DNA of 64,000 nt from Pseudomonadota bacterium (GTDB lineage: Bacteria; Myxococcota_A; Polyangia; GCA-2747355), in the NCBI GenBank assembly GCA_016711215.1, contig JADJTL010000001.1:430001-494000 (forward strand), given 5' to 3'. How positions within the stretch are numbered: the first letter of the stretch is position 1; each line of letters begins with the position of its first letter. Below are positions 45,813 through 54,200 of this stretch, in pieces. The notes under the pieces are model-generated. The model was not told the DNA's origin and searched no databases. It saw only the letters and a program-made list of their open reading frames with translations. The position numbers and the translations under genes are program-made.

Positions 45813-47675
45813 TCAAAACTTGATGACCATGCGCGCCCGCAGCGTCTGCGCCAGACCGGCGTCCTTGGCGTCGCTGAGGTAGATGCTCGCCGGGCGGTCG
45901 AGCGCACTGAAGGGGATCAAGAGCCCGTACTGCACCCCGGCGCTGAAGCCATCGTCGACGTTCTGGTAGTAGAGGTCGAGGTCCATCTCAAGCCCCAGAC
46001 TGCGCGCGTTGCCCGGGTAGGCCGTCGGGTTGTTGGCGAAGCTGTAGATCAGGTCGAGGCGACTGCCCAAGGCCCCGAGGAAGTCGAACTGGAGCGAGGG
46101 CTTGAGATAGGTCGCGTTGGCGACGGTGCCGAGGATCTCGCGAAAGAGGATCAGGTCGACGAGGAAATCCGGATTGAAGCGCAGCTCATTGAGCGAAGCG
46201 TCGCGCAGGTTGGGGTCGATGACGCGCTGGCGGCGCCGATTGAGGTCGAAGAGCTCGCTGTCGTCGCCGGAGGCGCTGCCGAGCTCGAAGTCGAGCTTCA
46301 GCTTCTCGCCGAAGAAGAGGTAGCGCGAGCGGGCGACCAAGCCGTACTGCACGAGGCGGCGCGAGCTGATCGTGTTCGGATCGTCGGAGACGTTCTCGAT
46401 CTTTCCACCGACGAAGATGGCCTCGGCCTCGAGCCGCAGCTTGCGCCAGGCCAGGCGGGCCCAGCCGTCGGCCGTCCAGGACCAGGCGTGGCGTTCCACG
46501 AGCTGAGCGCCGAGCTGGTCCTGGGTGCGGTCGAGCGTGCCCGTGCCGCTGTTGTCGGTCGATTGCGCGAGGTAGTCGAAGGCCTGCTGGCGCCAGAGCA
46601 GGTAGGCGCCGTAGTCGAGCACGGGCTGACCGCGCGTCAGGCGGTCGGTCCGCTCGGCTTCGTCGGTGCTGCGCGTGATCATCAGGGCGAGCTGATCGAC
46701 GTCGTCGAGCTGTTCGAGGTCGATCACCGAGCCGTTGCCCCAGCGCCCCGCATAGGCCGGCCGGCCGGCCAACACTGTCGCCGAGCTCGGCCCGCTGGCG
46801 GCGAAGTCGTAGGCCAGACCGATGCGATGTCCAGCGATCGGCGCGGTGACGAAGGCGATGCGGTCGAGGTTGTTGCCGACGTTGCAGTCCCAGCACTGAC
46901 CGTCGTTCTGCATCATGCCAAGGCCCCAATGCCAGGGCATGCGGCCGAAACGCAGTTGGCCGAGAGGCGTGTCGACCTCGCCCCAGGCACGCTTGACGAC
47001 GATCGCCGCCGTCGCGCTGTTCTGTCCCGCGACCGGTGCGGCCTGGGAGTCGGCCATGAAGGCCAGCGGCGCCGCGGGGGCATAGCCGGTCGCGCTGAGG
47101 TTGTCGGGCGTGCTGCCGAGCGAGAGATTGTCGAGGATGTCGACCTGCGTGAAGACGCGCACGCTCTCGGAGACGTTCAGTCGCGGATCGAGGCGCAGGC
47201 GCAGATTGGCGCCGGTGAGGGTCCGCTGGGGGCAATCGCTCGCCGGGAGGTCGCGCGTGTCGCCCGTGCCGACGACCGTCCTGGTCCGCCGGAGCGCGCA
47301 GCGATTGGTCTCCGACCGCTCCGCGAGCGGCATCCAATAAGGCGCGTAGGTCGCCGCGGGGGTGCCGACGCGGATGTCACCTTGGCTGAGGTTGAGGTTA
47401 TGGCGCAGGTCGGCGCGCACGCGGAAGTAGCCATCGAGCTCGAAGAACTCGATGCGCTTCTTGACGACGTTGGGCCAGGCAGGCAGCGGAGGCAACTCCT
47501 CCTCCGCTGTTTCCTCCGCGGGCGCGGCCTCGGCCGGACCATCCTTGGTTTCGGCCTTGGGATCGGGCGCACCCATGCCGCCGCGCGGTTGCGGCATCAT
47601 CCCCTGGGTCGCCGCACCCGGTATCCAACAAACCGTGCCGAGCAGCACGGCGAGCCCGCCGAGCAGTAGCCGCAT
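45813..47675 (-). CDS. Large outer-membrane protein of myxobacterial type (TIGR04551-like)
   Basis: 620 aa from ATG 47675 (GGAGGG upstream; the longer frame has no site). Signal MRLLLGGLAVLLGTVCWIPGAATQ. Pro/Glu-rich region to about 60, then a long beta-strand protein: FFELDGYFRVRADLRHNLNLSQGD, RLRLDPRLNVSESVRVFTQVDILDNLSLGSTP, QLRFGRMPWHWGLGMMQNDGQCWDCNVGNNLDR. This set reminds me of the TIGR04551 family, known mainly from Myxococcota, of unknown role. It ends with LRARMVIKF, a barrel-like last strand. Same direction as the TonB receptor, with 160 bases between. Confidence 0.72.
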   Translation of the reverse strand: MRLLLGGLAVLLGTVCWIPGAATQGMMPQPRGGMGAPDPKAETKDGPAEAAPAEETAEEELPPLPAWPNVVKKRIEFFELDGYFRVRADLRHNLNLSQGDIRVGTPAATYAPYWMPLAERSETNRCALRRTRTVVGTGDTRDLPASDCPQRTLTGANLRLRLDPRLNVSESVRVFTQVDILDNLSLGSTPDNLSATGYAPAAPLAFMADSQAAPVAGQNSATAAIVVKRAWGEVDTPLGQLRFGRMPWHWGLGMMQNDGQCWDCNVGNNLDRIAFVTAPIAGHRIGLAYDFAASGPSSATVLAGRPAYAGRWGNGSVIDLEQLDDVDQLALMITRSTDEAERTDRLTRGQPVLDYGAYLLWRQQAFDYLAQSTDNSGTGTLDRTQDQLGAQLVERHAWSWTADGWARLAWRKLRLEAEAIFVGGKIENVSDDPNTISSRRLVQYGLVARSRYLFFGEKLKLDFELGSASGDDSELFDLNRRRQRVIDPNLRDASLNELRFNPDFLVDLILFREILGTVANATYLKPSLQFDFLGALGSRLDLIYSFANNPTAYPGNARSLGLEMDLDLYYQNVDDGFSAGVQYGLLIPFSALDRPASIYLSDAKDAGLAQTLRARMVIKF

Positions 47676-47915
47676 CGAACCCTCCAGCGTCGCCACCGAT
47701 CGCCCTCGCGCCGCCCGCGGGGAAGCATCCTCGCCGAGCGCCTCGAAGTCTGGGGCGGCGGCACTATAGCCACCGCGCGGAGATAGGGTCAACGACGGGC
47801 GCGGGCCGGTGAATTGCGTTGCCAGGGCGACGCAATGCGATGATCGTTTGGGTTAGGAGCCGCGGTCGCCGCGCGCTCGGCGACCTGCCCCGGCGCCCCG
47901 AGAGCGGAGATAGGC

Positions 47916-49109
47916 ATGCGTGGAAAGCTGACCGCCGACTCGTCGCCCGCGCGCCTGGCCGCCGCCTGGCGCCGCGCGCTGGTGGGCGTGGCGTTAGCGC
48001 TCGGCGCCTGCGGGGGAGAGACGGGGCTGCTCTTCGCGATCACCGGCGACCCGATGCAGACGCTGGAGGTTGGCGTCGGCGTCGAGCGCAACGGGCTCTA
48101 TGTGCGCGACAGCCTCGTCTCCGGGCTGCGCGTCGAGGTCTCTGGCCGCTCGCTGCAGGCGCGCCCCTACGAGCTGCTGCTGCGCCCGCCTGCGGGGGTC
48201 GAGGCGCCGCCGCCCGTGCGTGTGCTCGTGCTCGGCTGGCGCGCCGCCACCGCCGGCGGCGAGGTGCTGGCGAGCTTCGGGTTCTCCGAGCCGCAGCGCT
48301 TCGTGCGCGGGGCTGTCCTGCGTCGCGCCTTGCGCCTGCAGGGGACGCCCGCGCAGCTCCAGAGCAGCGCCGGCTGCCAGATCGCGGTGATCGGCGCGCG
48401 CCGACTGGCCTTGGCCCCGTCCGACAATCTGGACTGTGATGGCGTGCGCCGTGGCGACACGCCGCCCGACTGCAACGATGGCGACCAGCGGGTCTACCCT
48501 GGGGCCCCAGAGCTCTGCGACGGCCGCGACACGGATTGCGATGGCCAGCCCGGACCGGCGCGCGTGCCCTGCTTCGCGCGCGGCGACGCGGGTGCAGAGA
48601 CCGAGTGCCGAGCGGGAACACGGAGCTGCGAAGGCGCCGAGGGCGAAGCGCCGGCGGGGCCCTGCGTCGCGGACGGGACGAGCCCGCTGGTCGCGCAGCA
48701 ATACTGCGATGCGTCCGAGCAATGCGGAATCACGGCCGAAGCGCAGGCCTGTATTGAGCAGCGTGTTCATCCCACGCGCCTGACTTGCACAGTGCAGGTT
48801 ACGGATACGGGCGTGGCCTGCCCGGGCGCGGCCCACGCGTTGATCGCTCCCGAGGGCGCGATGGGCTGCGAGTGGCGCATCGTCGATGCGGGCGCCTTCG
48901 GCGTGGGGTTGGAGAGCCCGGGAACGACGAGCGTGGCGCAGTGCAGCACGGCGCTGGTCGTGCCCGGGAACCTGACCCTGCCGGAGAGCGGCCGGGTGAT
49001 CGTGGAGCTGCACGCCGAGGCTCAGGCGGGTCAGGTGCTCGAGCTGAGCCTGGCCACGCAGATGGTGGCCCTCTGTGAGAGCGCGCCGCTGGTCTGCGTC
49101 ACGCCCTAG
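47916..49109 (+). CDS. Lipoprotein with MopE-like metal-binding motif
   Basis: 397 aa, ATG with GGAG 7 bases upstream. Lipobox VGVALALGA then Cys32. At about 170-210 the motif LDCDGVRRGDTPPDCNDGDQ and YPGAPELCDGRDTDCDGQPG is present, the Asp/Cys-rich repeat of the MopE putative metal-binding family (PF11617). The C-terminal part has more Cys and reads as a beta domain (VIVELHAEAQAGQVLELSL). Surface lipoprotein, ligand unknown. Confidence 0.78.
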   Translation: MRGKLTADSSPARLAAAWRRALVGVALALGACGGETGLLFAITGDPMQTLEVGVGVERNGLYVRDSLVSGLRVEVSGRSLQARPYELLLRPPAGVEAPPPVRVLVLGWRAATAGGEVLASFGFSEPQRFVRGAVLRRALRLQGTPAQLQSSAGCQIAVIGARRLALAPSDNLDCDGVRRGDTPPDCNDGDQRVYPGAPELCDGRDTDCDGQPGPARVPCFARGDAGAETECRAGTRSCEGAEGEAPAGPCVADGTSPLVAQQYCDASEQCGITAEAQACIEQRVHPTRLTCTVQVTDTGVACPGAAHALIAPEGAMGCEWRIVDAGAFGVGLESPGTTSVAQCSTALVVPGNLTLPESGRVIVELHAEAQAGQVLELSLATQMVALCESAPLVCVTP

Positions 49110-49151
49110 CGCAGCCCCCGCCGCGTCGGCGCGTCGGCTCCGACCGGGAAG

Positions 49152-49181
49152 TTGCCCCGCCGCTTTTGGGTATCCTAATGT
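49152..49181 (+). promoter_or_regulatory. Promoter of the DNA methyltransferase, leaderless candidate
   Basis: TTGCCC at 49152-49157, 18 bases, TAATGT at 49176-49181; the ATG at 49188 follows after 6 bases. AGGTG lies one base before the ATG, too near for a ribosome site. Confidence 0.45.
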
Positions 49182-49187
49182 AGGTGC

Positions 49188-50054
49188 ATGTACATTCTCA
49201 GAGCACCTCGCAGCGTCGAGCGTCAGCCCCACTTTCAGAGCGAAACCGGCGATTTTACGCTCTTTCATGGTGATTGCCGTGAGGTGCTCAGTGAGCTGCC
49301 GGCGGGCAGCGTCGATCTGATCTTCGCCGACCCGCCCTATTTTCTCAGCAACGGTGGCGTGACCTGCCAATCGGGCAAGATGGTCAGCGTGGACAAGGGC
49401 GCCTGGGACGTCTCGCGCGGCATCGAGGAGAACCACGCCTTCAATCGTGAATGGCTGGCGGCCTGCCAGCGCGTCCTCTCACCCAACGGCACGATCTTCG
49501 TCTCCGGCACCCGTCACGTCATCTTCAGCGTCGGCTTCGCGCTGCAGCAGCTCGGCTTCAAGGTGCTCAACGACATCGTCTGGTACAAGGTCACACCGCC
49601 GCCCAACCTGAGCTGCCGCTACTTCACGCACGCGACTGAGACGATCCTTTGGGCCGCGCGCGACAGCCGCAGCCGCCACCACTTCGCCTATCAGCGGATG
49701 AAGCAGGACAACGGCGGCAAGCAGATGCAGAGCTTGTGGTCGATCCTGCCGCCGCTCAAGGCCGAGAAGCGCTTTGGCAAGCATCCGACGCAGAAGCCGC
49801 TCTCGCTGCTCGAGCGCATCGTGCTCGCCGCCAGCGATTCCGGCCAGCTGGTCGTCGATCCCTTCTCGGGCAGCGGCACCACCGGGGTTGCCGCTGCGCG
49901 CCTCGGCCGGCGCTACCTTGGCGTCGATCTCGAGCCCGAGTACCTCGAGCTGGCCCGCAGCCGCTACGCCGACCTCGCCGGCGAGCGTGCGACGCCCGCA
50001 GCGGGCGCGCCTGCCACCGAGCGCCGCGGCCCCGCCCGCGTGCTCCCACGCTGA
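49188..50054 (+). CDS. DpnA-like N6-adenine DNA methyltransferase
   Basis: 288 aa. DLIFADPPYFLSNGG (catalytic DPPY) near the N-terminus, KMVSVDKGAWD, NLSCRYFTHATETILWA, KHPTQKPLSLLERIVLA and VVDPFSGSGTTGVAAARLGRRYLGVD (SAM-binding) in this order, so beta-class. DNGGKQM and the SNGG/SVDKG parts are very close to what I remember of M.DpnA, which methylates adenine in GATC and can act on single-stranded DNA. Specificity GATC is therefore likely but not proven. No restriction endonuclease is near, so it is orphan here. Confidence 0.9.
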   Translation: MYILRAPRSVERQPHFQSETGDFTLFHGDCREVLSELPAGSVDLIFADPPYFLSNGGVTCQSGKMVSVDKGAWDVSRGIEENHAFNREWLAACQRVLSPNGTIFVSGTRHVIFSVGFALQQLGFKVLNDIVWYKVTPPPNLSCRYFTHATETILWAARDSRSRHHFAYQRMKQDNGGKQMQSLWSILPPLKAEKRFGKHPTQKPLSLLERIVLAASDSGQLVVDPFSGSGTTGVAAARLGRRYLGVDLEPEYLELARSRYADLAGERATPAAGAPATERRGPARVLPR

Positions 50055-50093
50055 GCGAGCGCGGGGCCCCCGTGCGCGCGCGCGACAGGCCCC

Positions 50094-50122
50094 TTACGAC
50101 CTCGGCGACGCCGCCCTATAGT
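50094..50122 (+). promoter_or_regulatory. Promoter of the PLP decarboxylase, leaderless candidate
   Basis: TTACGA at 50094-50099, 17 bases, TATAGT at 50117-50122; the ATG at 50129 comes 6 bases later with no Shine-Dalgarno. Confidence 0.5.
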
Positions 50123-50128
50123 GTGCCG

Positions 50129-51415
50129 ATGACGCTGGACCGTGAAGCTCAGGCAGCATCGCAGGCGTCGGCCGGCCCGGTGTGGGAGGGCGCGCAGCTG
50201 GCCGCATTGGCCGCCCGCCACGGCACGCCCCTCTTCCTCTATGACCTGGATGCAGCGCTGGCGCAGCTCGCGCGTCTGGTGGCAGGCCTTCCGCCGGCGG
50301 CCGCCGTGTTCTATGCGATGAAGGCCAATGCCAACGCGCGCGTGCTCGAGCTGCTTCGCGCTCGCGTGGGGGGCCTCGATGTTTCCTCGATCGGCGAGGT
50401 GCGCCTGGCGTGCGCGGTCGGCTATGCACCGGCGGCGATGAGCTTCGCGGGTCCGGGCAAGACCGACGAGGCGCTGCGCGAGGCCCTGGAGCTGGGCGTC
50501 GGGCTGATCAGCGTCGAGTCGCCGGGCGAGCTTCAGCGCCTGAGCGCCGTGGCCCGGCAGCTCGGTCGCCGCGCGGCGATCACCTTGCGGATCAACCCGG
50601 CGCAGATCCCGAACGCCTTCATGATGAAGATGGGCGGGCAGGCCTCGCAGTTCGGCATCGCCGAGGAGGAGCTGGAGGGGCCTCTGCGTGCGGCCCTGGC
50701 CGACCCTGCGCTCGAGCTGCACGGGCTGCACGTCTATGCCGGCACGCAATGCCTCGACGCCGCGGCGATCCTGGAGAACGCGCGCGCGACGCTGACGCTG
50801 GCGGCGCGCGTCGCGGGCGAGCACGATTTCGCGCCGCGCGTCCTCAACCTCGGCGGCGGCTTCGGCATCCCCTATTTCGCGGGGCAGCAGCCGCTGGAGG
50901 TCGAGACGCTGGCGCCCCAGCTCGGCGAGCTGCTGACCCGCGCGCAGGCCGCTGAGCGGCGCTTCGCCGCCACGCGCTTCGTGCTCGAGCTGGGCCGCTT
51001 TCTGATCGGCCCCTACGGCGTGTATGTGGCCCGCGTGGTCGAGGTCAAGACCACGCGCGGCAAGCGCTTCGCGATCCTCGACGGCGGGATGAACCACTGC
51101 TTCGCGGCCACCGGCAATTTTGGCCAGCTCGTGAAGAAGAACTACGCCGTCTCGAACCTGACGCATCCTGAGGCCGCGCCCCAGCGCCAGGAGCTGGTCG
51201 GCCCGCTCTGCACCCCGCTCGACTCGCTGGCCCGCGCGATCGAGCTGCCGCGAGCCGAGCCGGGCGATCTCTTGGCCTTTCACGCCTGCGGCGCCTACAC
51301 CTTCTCGGCCAGCCCGCTGCTCTTCCTCGGGCACGACACGCCGGTGGAGTTGGTGCAGCACGGCGGCGTGGTGGCGATCGGCCGCCGGCGGCTGGCGGCG
51401 ACGCACTTCGCCTGA
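50129..51415 (+). CDS. Type III PLP-dependent decarboxylase (LysA-like; exosortase-A-associated type)
   Basis: 428 aa from ATG 50129; the frame is open upstream but antisense-like. Fold-type III landmarks: FYAMKANAN with PLP Lys65, LHGLHVYAGTQ (His), RVLNLGGGFGIPYF, VLELGRFLIGPYGVY and GPLCTPLDSLA with the active Cys. The ends HACGAYTFSASPLLFLGH and MKMGGQASQFGI resemble the exosortase-A-associated decarboxylases (TIGR03099-like) more than housekeeping diaminopimelate decarboxylase, from memory. It would decarboxylate an amino acid or derivative. lysA remains the alternative. Preceded by a methyltransferase and followed by the broken outer-membrane gene. Confidence 0.82.
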   Translation: MTLDREAQAASQASAGPVWEGAQLAALAARHGTPLFLYDLDAALAQLARLVAGLPPAAAVFYAMKANANARVLELLRARVGGLDVSSIGEVRLACAVGYAPAAMSFAGPGKTDEALREALELGVGLISVESPGELQRLSAVARQLGRRAAITLRINPAQIPNAFMMKMGGQASQFGIAEEELEGPLRAALADPALELHGLHVYAGTQCLDAAAILENARATLTLAARVAGEHDFAPRVLNLGGGFGIPYFAGQQPLEVETLAPQLGELLTRAQAAERRFAATRFVLELGRFLIGPYGVYVARVVEVKTTRGKRFAILDGGMNHCFAATGNFGQLVKKNYAVSNLTHPEAAPQRQELVGPLCTPLDSLARAIELPRAEPGDLLAFHACGAYTFSASPLLFLGHDTPVELVQHGGVVAIGRRRLAATHFA

Positions 51416-51483
51416 CGCGGGCCGCCCCGGGCCAGCCTAGGGCCTCGCCGGTTGAGGCCTGCCGCGGCCTCGCAGCGCGCCCC

Positions 51484-52140
51484 TCAGAAGCGTACGGAGG
51501 TTCCGAAGAGGAGGAAGTCCTTGCCGAGGTCCTCAAACCCGCAGCCGTCGAAGGGGCACACCTTCCGCCAATGGACGCGCTCGCCGAGCACGCGTCCGTA
51601 GCTGGCGAAGAGCGAAAGATCGGCCAGGCGACCATCCCAGCCCGCGCTGAGCTGCGGGTTGAGCGTCAGCCCAAACCCTGTCGATGGACGCGCTGAGCGC
51701 GCGGCCGGTGAGGGACACGTAGAAACCGCTGGGGCTGATGCGGGTCAGGACGGCATAGACGCCCGGCTGAAGGCCGAGCTCGGCACCCACCCGTAGAACC
51801 AGGGGCTCGTGCTCGGTAGCTCCAGGTAGAGGTCGAGAGTCGTGAGCAGGAAGAGCAGCGGCACCTTGAGCTGAATCGCGTAGCCGAGGTTGTTCGCGTG
51901 GCGCGTTCCTAGTTGAAGATCGACCTCGGCATTGAGCCATGCGCCGACTGGGATGGAGTCGTCGGGACGTTGGTCATCCGTGCGGCTGGCGCCACCGCCG
52001 CCGACGGTGAGGTCGAGGTCGAAGCCAGGTTCGATGCGAGCATTCCTACGGGCGACGTGCGGCAGGCAGCCACTGACGAAGAGCGTGCTCGGCAGCACGA
52101 GCGTTTGAAGGGCGCGAGCGGGCGTTTTGTTCTGCATCAA
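51484..52140 (-). pseudogene. Broken outer-membrane lipoprotein gene (two frameshifts)
   Basis: The gene starts at ATG 52140 (AGGGAG upstream) with a lipobox LFVSG then Cys25 and reads to about 51810 in frame one (LTTLDLYLELPS). The sense then jumps to a second frame (LVLRVGAELGLQPGVYAVLT, SPSGFYVSLTGRALS) and near 51675 to a third (GFGLTLNPQLSAGWDGRLAD...FGTSVRF, stop 51484-51486). The three parts make one plausible barrel of about 218 aa ending in Phe. Two frame changes suggest decay, or two sequencing errors; 51675 lies in ACAGGGTTTGGG. Confidence 0.65.
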
Positions 52141-52490
52141 TTGGCTCCCTGACTGCTACGTAACACGCTGGCGATCTGAAGGTGCTCAGCAAGGTTCGCG
52201 CCGCGCCTCCTCAGCCGACAGAACGCCCAGGAACCGGCGTGCACGGCTTTTCGGCGCCAGCGCCTGTGGTGTTCGCGCCACAGATTAGGCGCGGCCACCA
52301 CAGCTGGAGGGACCGACCGGCGGGCCTTTGGCGTCGGGGCGCCGCCGGCGCGACCGCGCGCGCCGCCTCGCTCGGCTAGCCTGATCCGACGCAGCGAATC
52401 GACGCTCGCTTGGGTCGTCCGCGTCGACTCACGAAGTTCATCGCTCCACCTCCCTGGCAAACGCAGGTCGTATTGACCCTGCCAGGCCCC
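52141..52490. other. Intergenic region without clear gene
   Basis: 350 bases between the start of the broken gene and the flippase stop. I saw no coding pattern. It contains small inverted repeats (CTGTGG/CCACAG at 52264-52283; CCAGGCCCC/GGGGCCCTGG spanning about 52483-52505 at the flippase end, which could act as its terminator but has no T-run). Confidence 0.6.
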
Positions 52491-53990
52491 CTATCGGGGC
52501 CCTGGCCCATCCCCACCCGTCGGGCTAGGCACGTCGCGCCGCAGCGCGCCGACGACCACGCCCAGCAGCTCGCGCGAGCTCCGCGGGGCCAGCAGCAGCG
52601 CCGCGGCGGGGTAGACGAGGGCGCCCAGGCTGACCTCGGCGGCGAGCGCGGTGTAGCAGTTGTCGAGGTCCGCGGGGACGAGCACGAACTGGCGCAGGGC
52701 AAGCACGGCGCCGGCCATCAGGGCGGCGGCCGGTAGCCCGGTCAGCGTCGCGGCGAGGAGCCGCCGCAGCGCAATCCCCTCGCGCTCCTTGATCACGTAG
52801 AGGCCGCCGAGGCTCTGTAGCGCGAAGGCGGGGGCGACCGCGGCGCAGGCCCAGAGCGGCCCGAGGGGCGCGAGGAGCGCGATCGACCCGAAGACGGCGG
52901 CGACCTTGGCGAGCTGCAGCAGCGCGATCGCTCGCGTCTGCCCGCAGGACTGGAGGTAGGCCTCTACCGTCCAGCTCACCGGTCTTGCCAGCGAGAGCGC
53001 GGCCAGGAGCGCGAGCATCGGCGCGGCGGCGCCCCAGCGCGCGTCGAAGCAGCTGTGGATCACCGTGGGGGCGACGACCGCGAGCCCGAGGGCGAGCGGG
53101 CACATCAGCAGCATCAGCAGCCGCAGCGCGCGCAGCAGGGCGGCCGGGCGTTGTTCGCGCTCGATGCGCGCAAAGGACGGAAGCAGCACGTCGCCGATGC
53201 TCTCGCCGATATAGGTCGCCGGCATGTCGGCGAGGTTGTAGGCCAGGTTGTAGTGGCCGACGACCGTGGCGCCGAAGAAGCGCGAGAAGAGCAGATTGTC
53301 CCAACGGCGCGAGGCGTGGTTGGCCAGATGGCCGAGCGCCAGCGGCAGCCCGAAGGCAAGGAGCCCGCGCACCTGCTGCCGCTCGAGCGGGTGCGGCTCG
53401 ACCCACTCGCGCCAATGCGTCAGCACCGTGAAGAGCAGCAGCAGCAGCCCCCATTGGGCGATGTTGGCGTAGACGATCGCGTAGCCGCCAAAGCCGGCGA
53501 CGGCGAGCACGATGACCGACGAAGCGAAGACCACGTCGCCAGCGGCGCGGCTGAGCCCGACGGCGCCGAAGCGCATGTCGCGGTGCAGGATGGTCTCAGG
53601 ACCAGCGGAGACGCGATCGAAGAACGAGGAGAGCGTCAGGCCGAGCAGGAAGTCTGCCGCGAGCGGCGCGTGCAGCAGCAGCGCCAGCGGTCGGCGCAGC
53701 AGCAAGACGGCGCCCAGCGCGATCACGCCAGCGACGAGGTGCAGCAGCGTCGCGTGGAAGGCGGTGGCACGCCCGGCCTCCGGCTTGGCCACCAGATACT
53801 GGTAAAGCCCGCCGCGCGTCAGCTCATCGGCGCTAACCGCCAGCACCGAGGCCACCGAAACGGCGCCGTACTGCAGCGGACTGATATACCGCGTGATGAC
53901 GAAGGTGCTGACGAGCCCGGCGCCTCGGCCGACGAGCCCGCAAAGCACCGTCCAGAGGGCGCTACGGGCCGTCTTCTGCGCGAGCGACAC
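52491..53990 (-). CDS. Oligosaccharide flippase (Wzx/RfbX-like, MOP superfamily)
   Basis: 499 aa from GTG 53990; another GTG at 53999 lies inside the promoter, so 53990 is preferred. Around 12-14 hydrophobic helices, with SALWTVLCGLVGRGAGLVSTFVITRYISPLQYGAVSVAS at the start (typical of WzxC-like flippases) and GHYNLAYNLADMPATYIGESIGDVLLPSFARIE in the middle. It moves undecaprenyl-linked repeat units across the inner membrane. It is 40 kb from the glycosyltransferases, the only flippase here. Upstream TTGACC-18-TATCGT supports a leaderless start. Confidence 0.9.
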   Translation of the reverse strand: MSLAQKTARSALWTVLCGLVGRGAGLVSTFVITRYISPLQYGAVSVASVLAVSADELTRGGLYQYLVAKPEAGRATAFHATLLHLVAGVIALGAVLLLRRPLALLLHAPLAADFLLGLTLSSFFDRVSAGPETILHRDMRFGAVGLSRAAGDVVFASSVIVLAVAGFGGYAIVYANIAQWGLLLLLFTVLTHWREWVEPHPLERQQVRGLLAFGLPLALGHLANHASRRWDNLLFSRFFGATVVGHYNLAYNLADMPATYIGESIGDVLLPSFARIEREQRPAALLRALRLLMLLMCPLALGLAVVAPTVIHSCFDARWGAAAPMLALLAALSLARPVSWTVEAYLQSCGQTRAIALLQLAKVAAVFGSIALLAPLGPLWACAAVAPAFALQSLGGLYVIKEREGIALRRLLAATLTGLPAAALMAGAVLALRQFVLVPADLDNCYTALAAEVSLGALVYPAAALLLAPRSSRELLGVVVGALRRDVPSPTGGDGPGPR

Positions 53991-53997
53991 GGGGGCC

Positions 53998-54027
53998 ACG
54001 ATAGGCAGCGGGCGGGCAGGGGGTCAA
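53998..54027 (-). promoter_or_regulatory. Promoter of the flippase gene, leaderless candidate
   Basis: On the minus strand TTGACC (54027-54022), 18 bases, TATCGT (54003-53998), then 7 bases to GTG 53990. The hexamer covers the other possible GTG. Confidence 0.45.
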
Positions 54028-54200
54028 GCCGGGCGCAAGCACGGCGGGAGACCGGCGCGCCGCCGGGCCGCAGGGCGCAAATGAAGGGCACGAACCGTTT
54101 CCATGGAGCATCGGCGAAGGCCATTGACGAGGTGAAGGCCGTCGAGCGACTGTCCTGCGGTCGAAGGTGGGCGATCGCGGTTTTCTCGAGGGGGATGTCG

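Noticed and set aside
45474..47669. 731-aa plus-strand open frame across the TonB receptor and its neighbour
   Set aside because: It spans two genes and their gap on the other strand, which is typical of a GC shadow; no domain seen.
49188..50054. Restriction-modification system
   Set aside because: No endonuclease-like gene lies within several kb; only the methyltransferase is supported.
52137..52460. 107-aa minus-strand open frame in the 350-base gap
   Set aside because: Arg/Ala-rich composition as in shadow frames, no ribosome site, overlaps the start of the broken lipoprotein gene.
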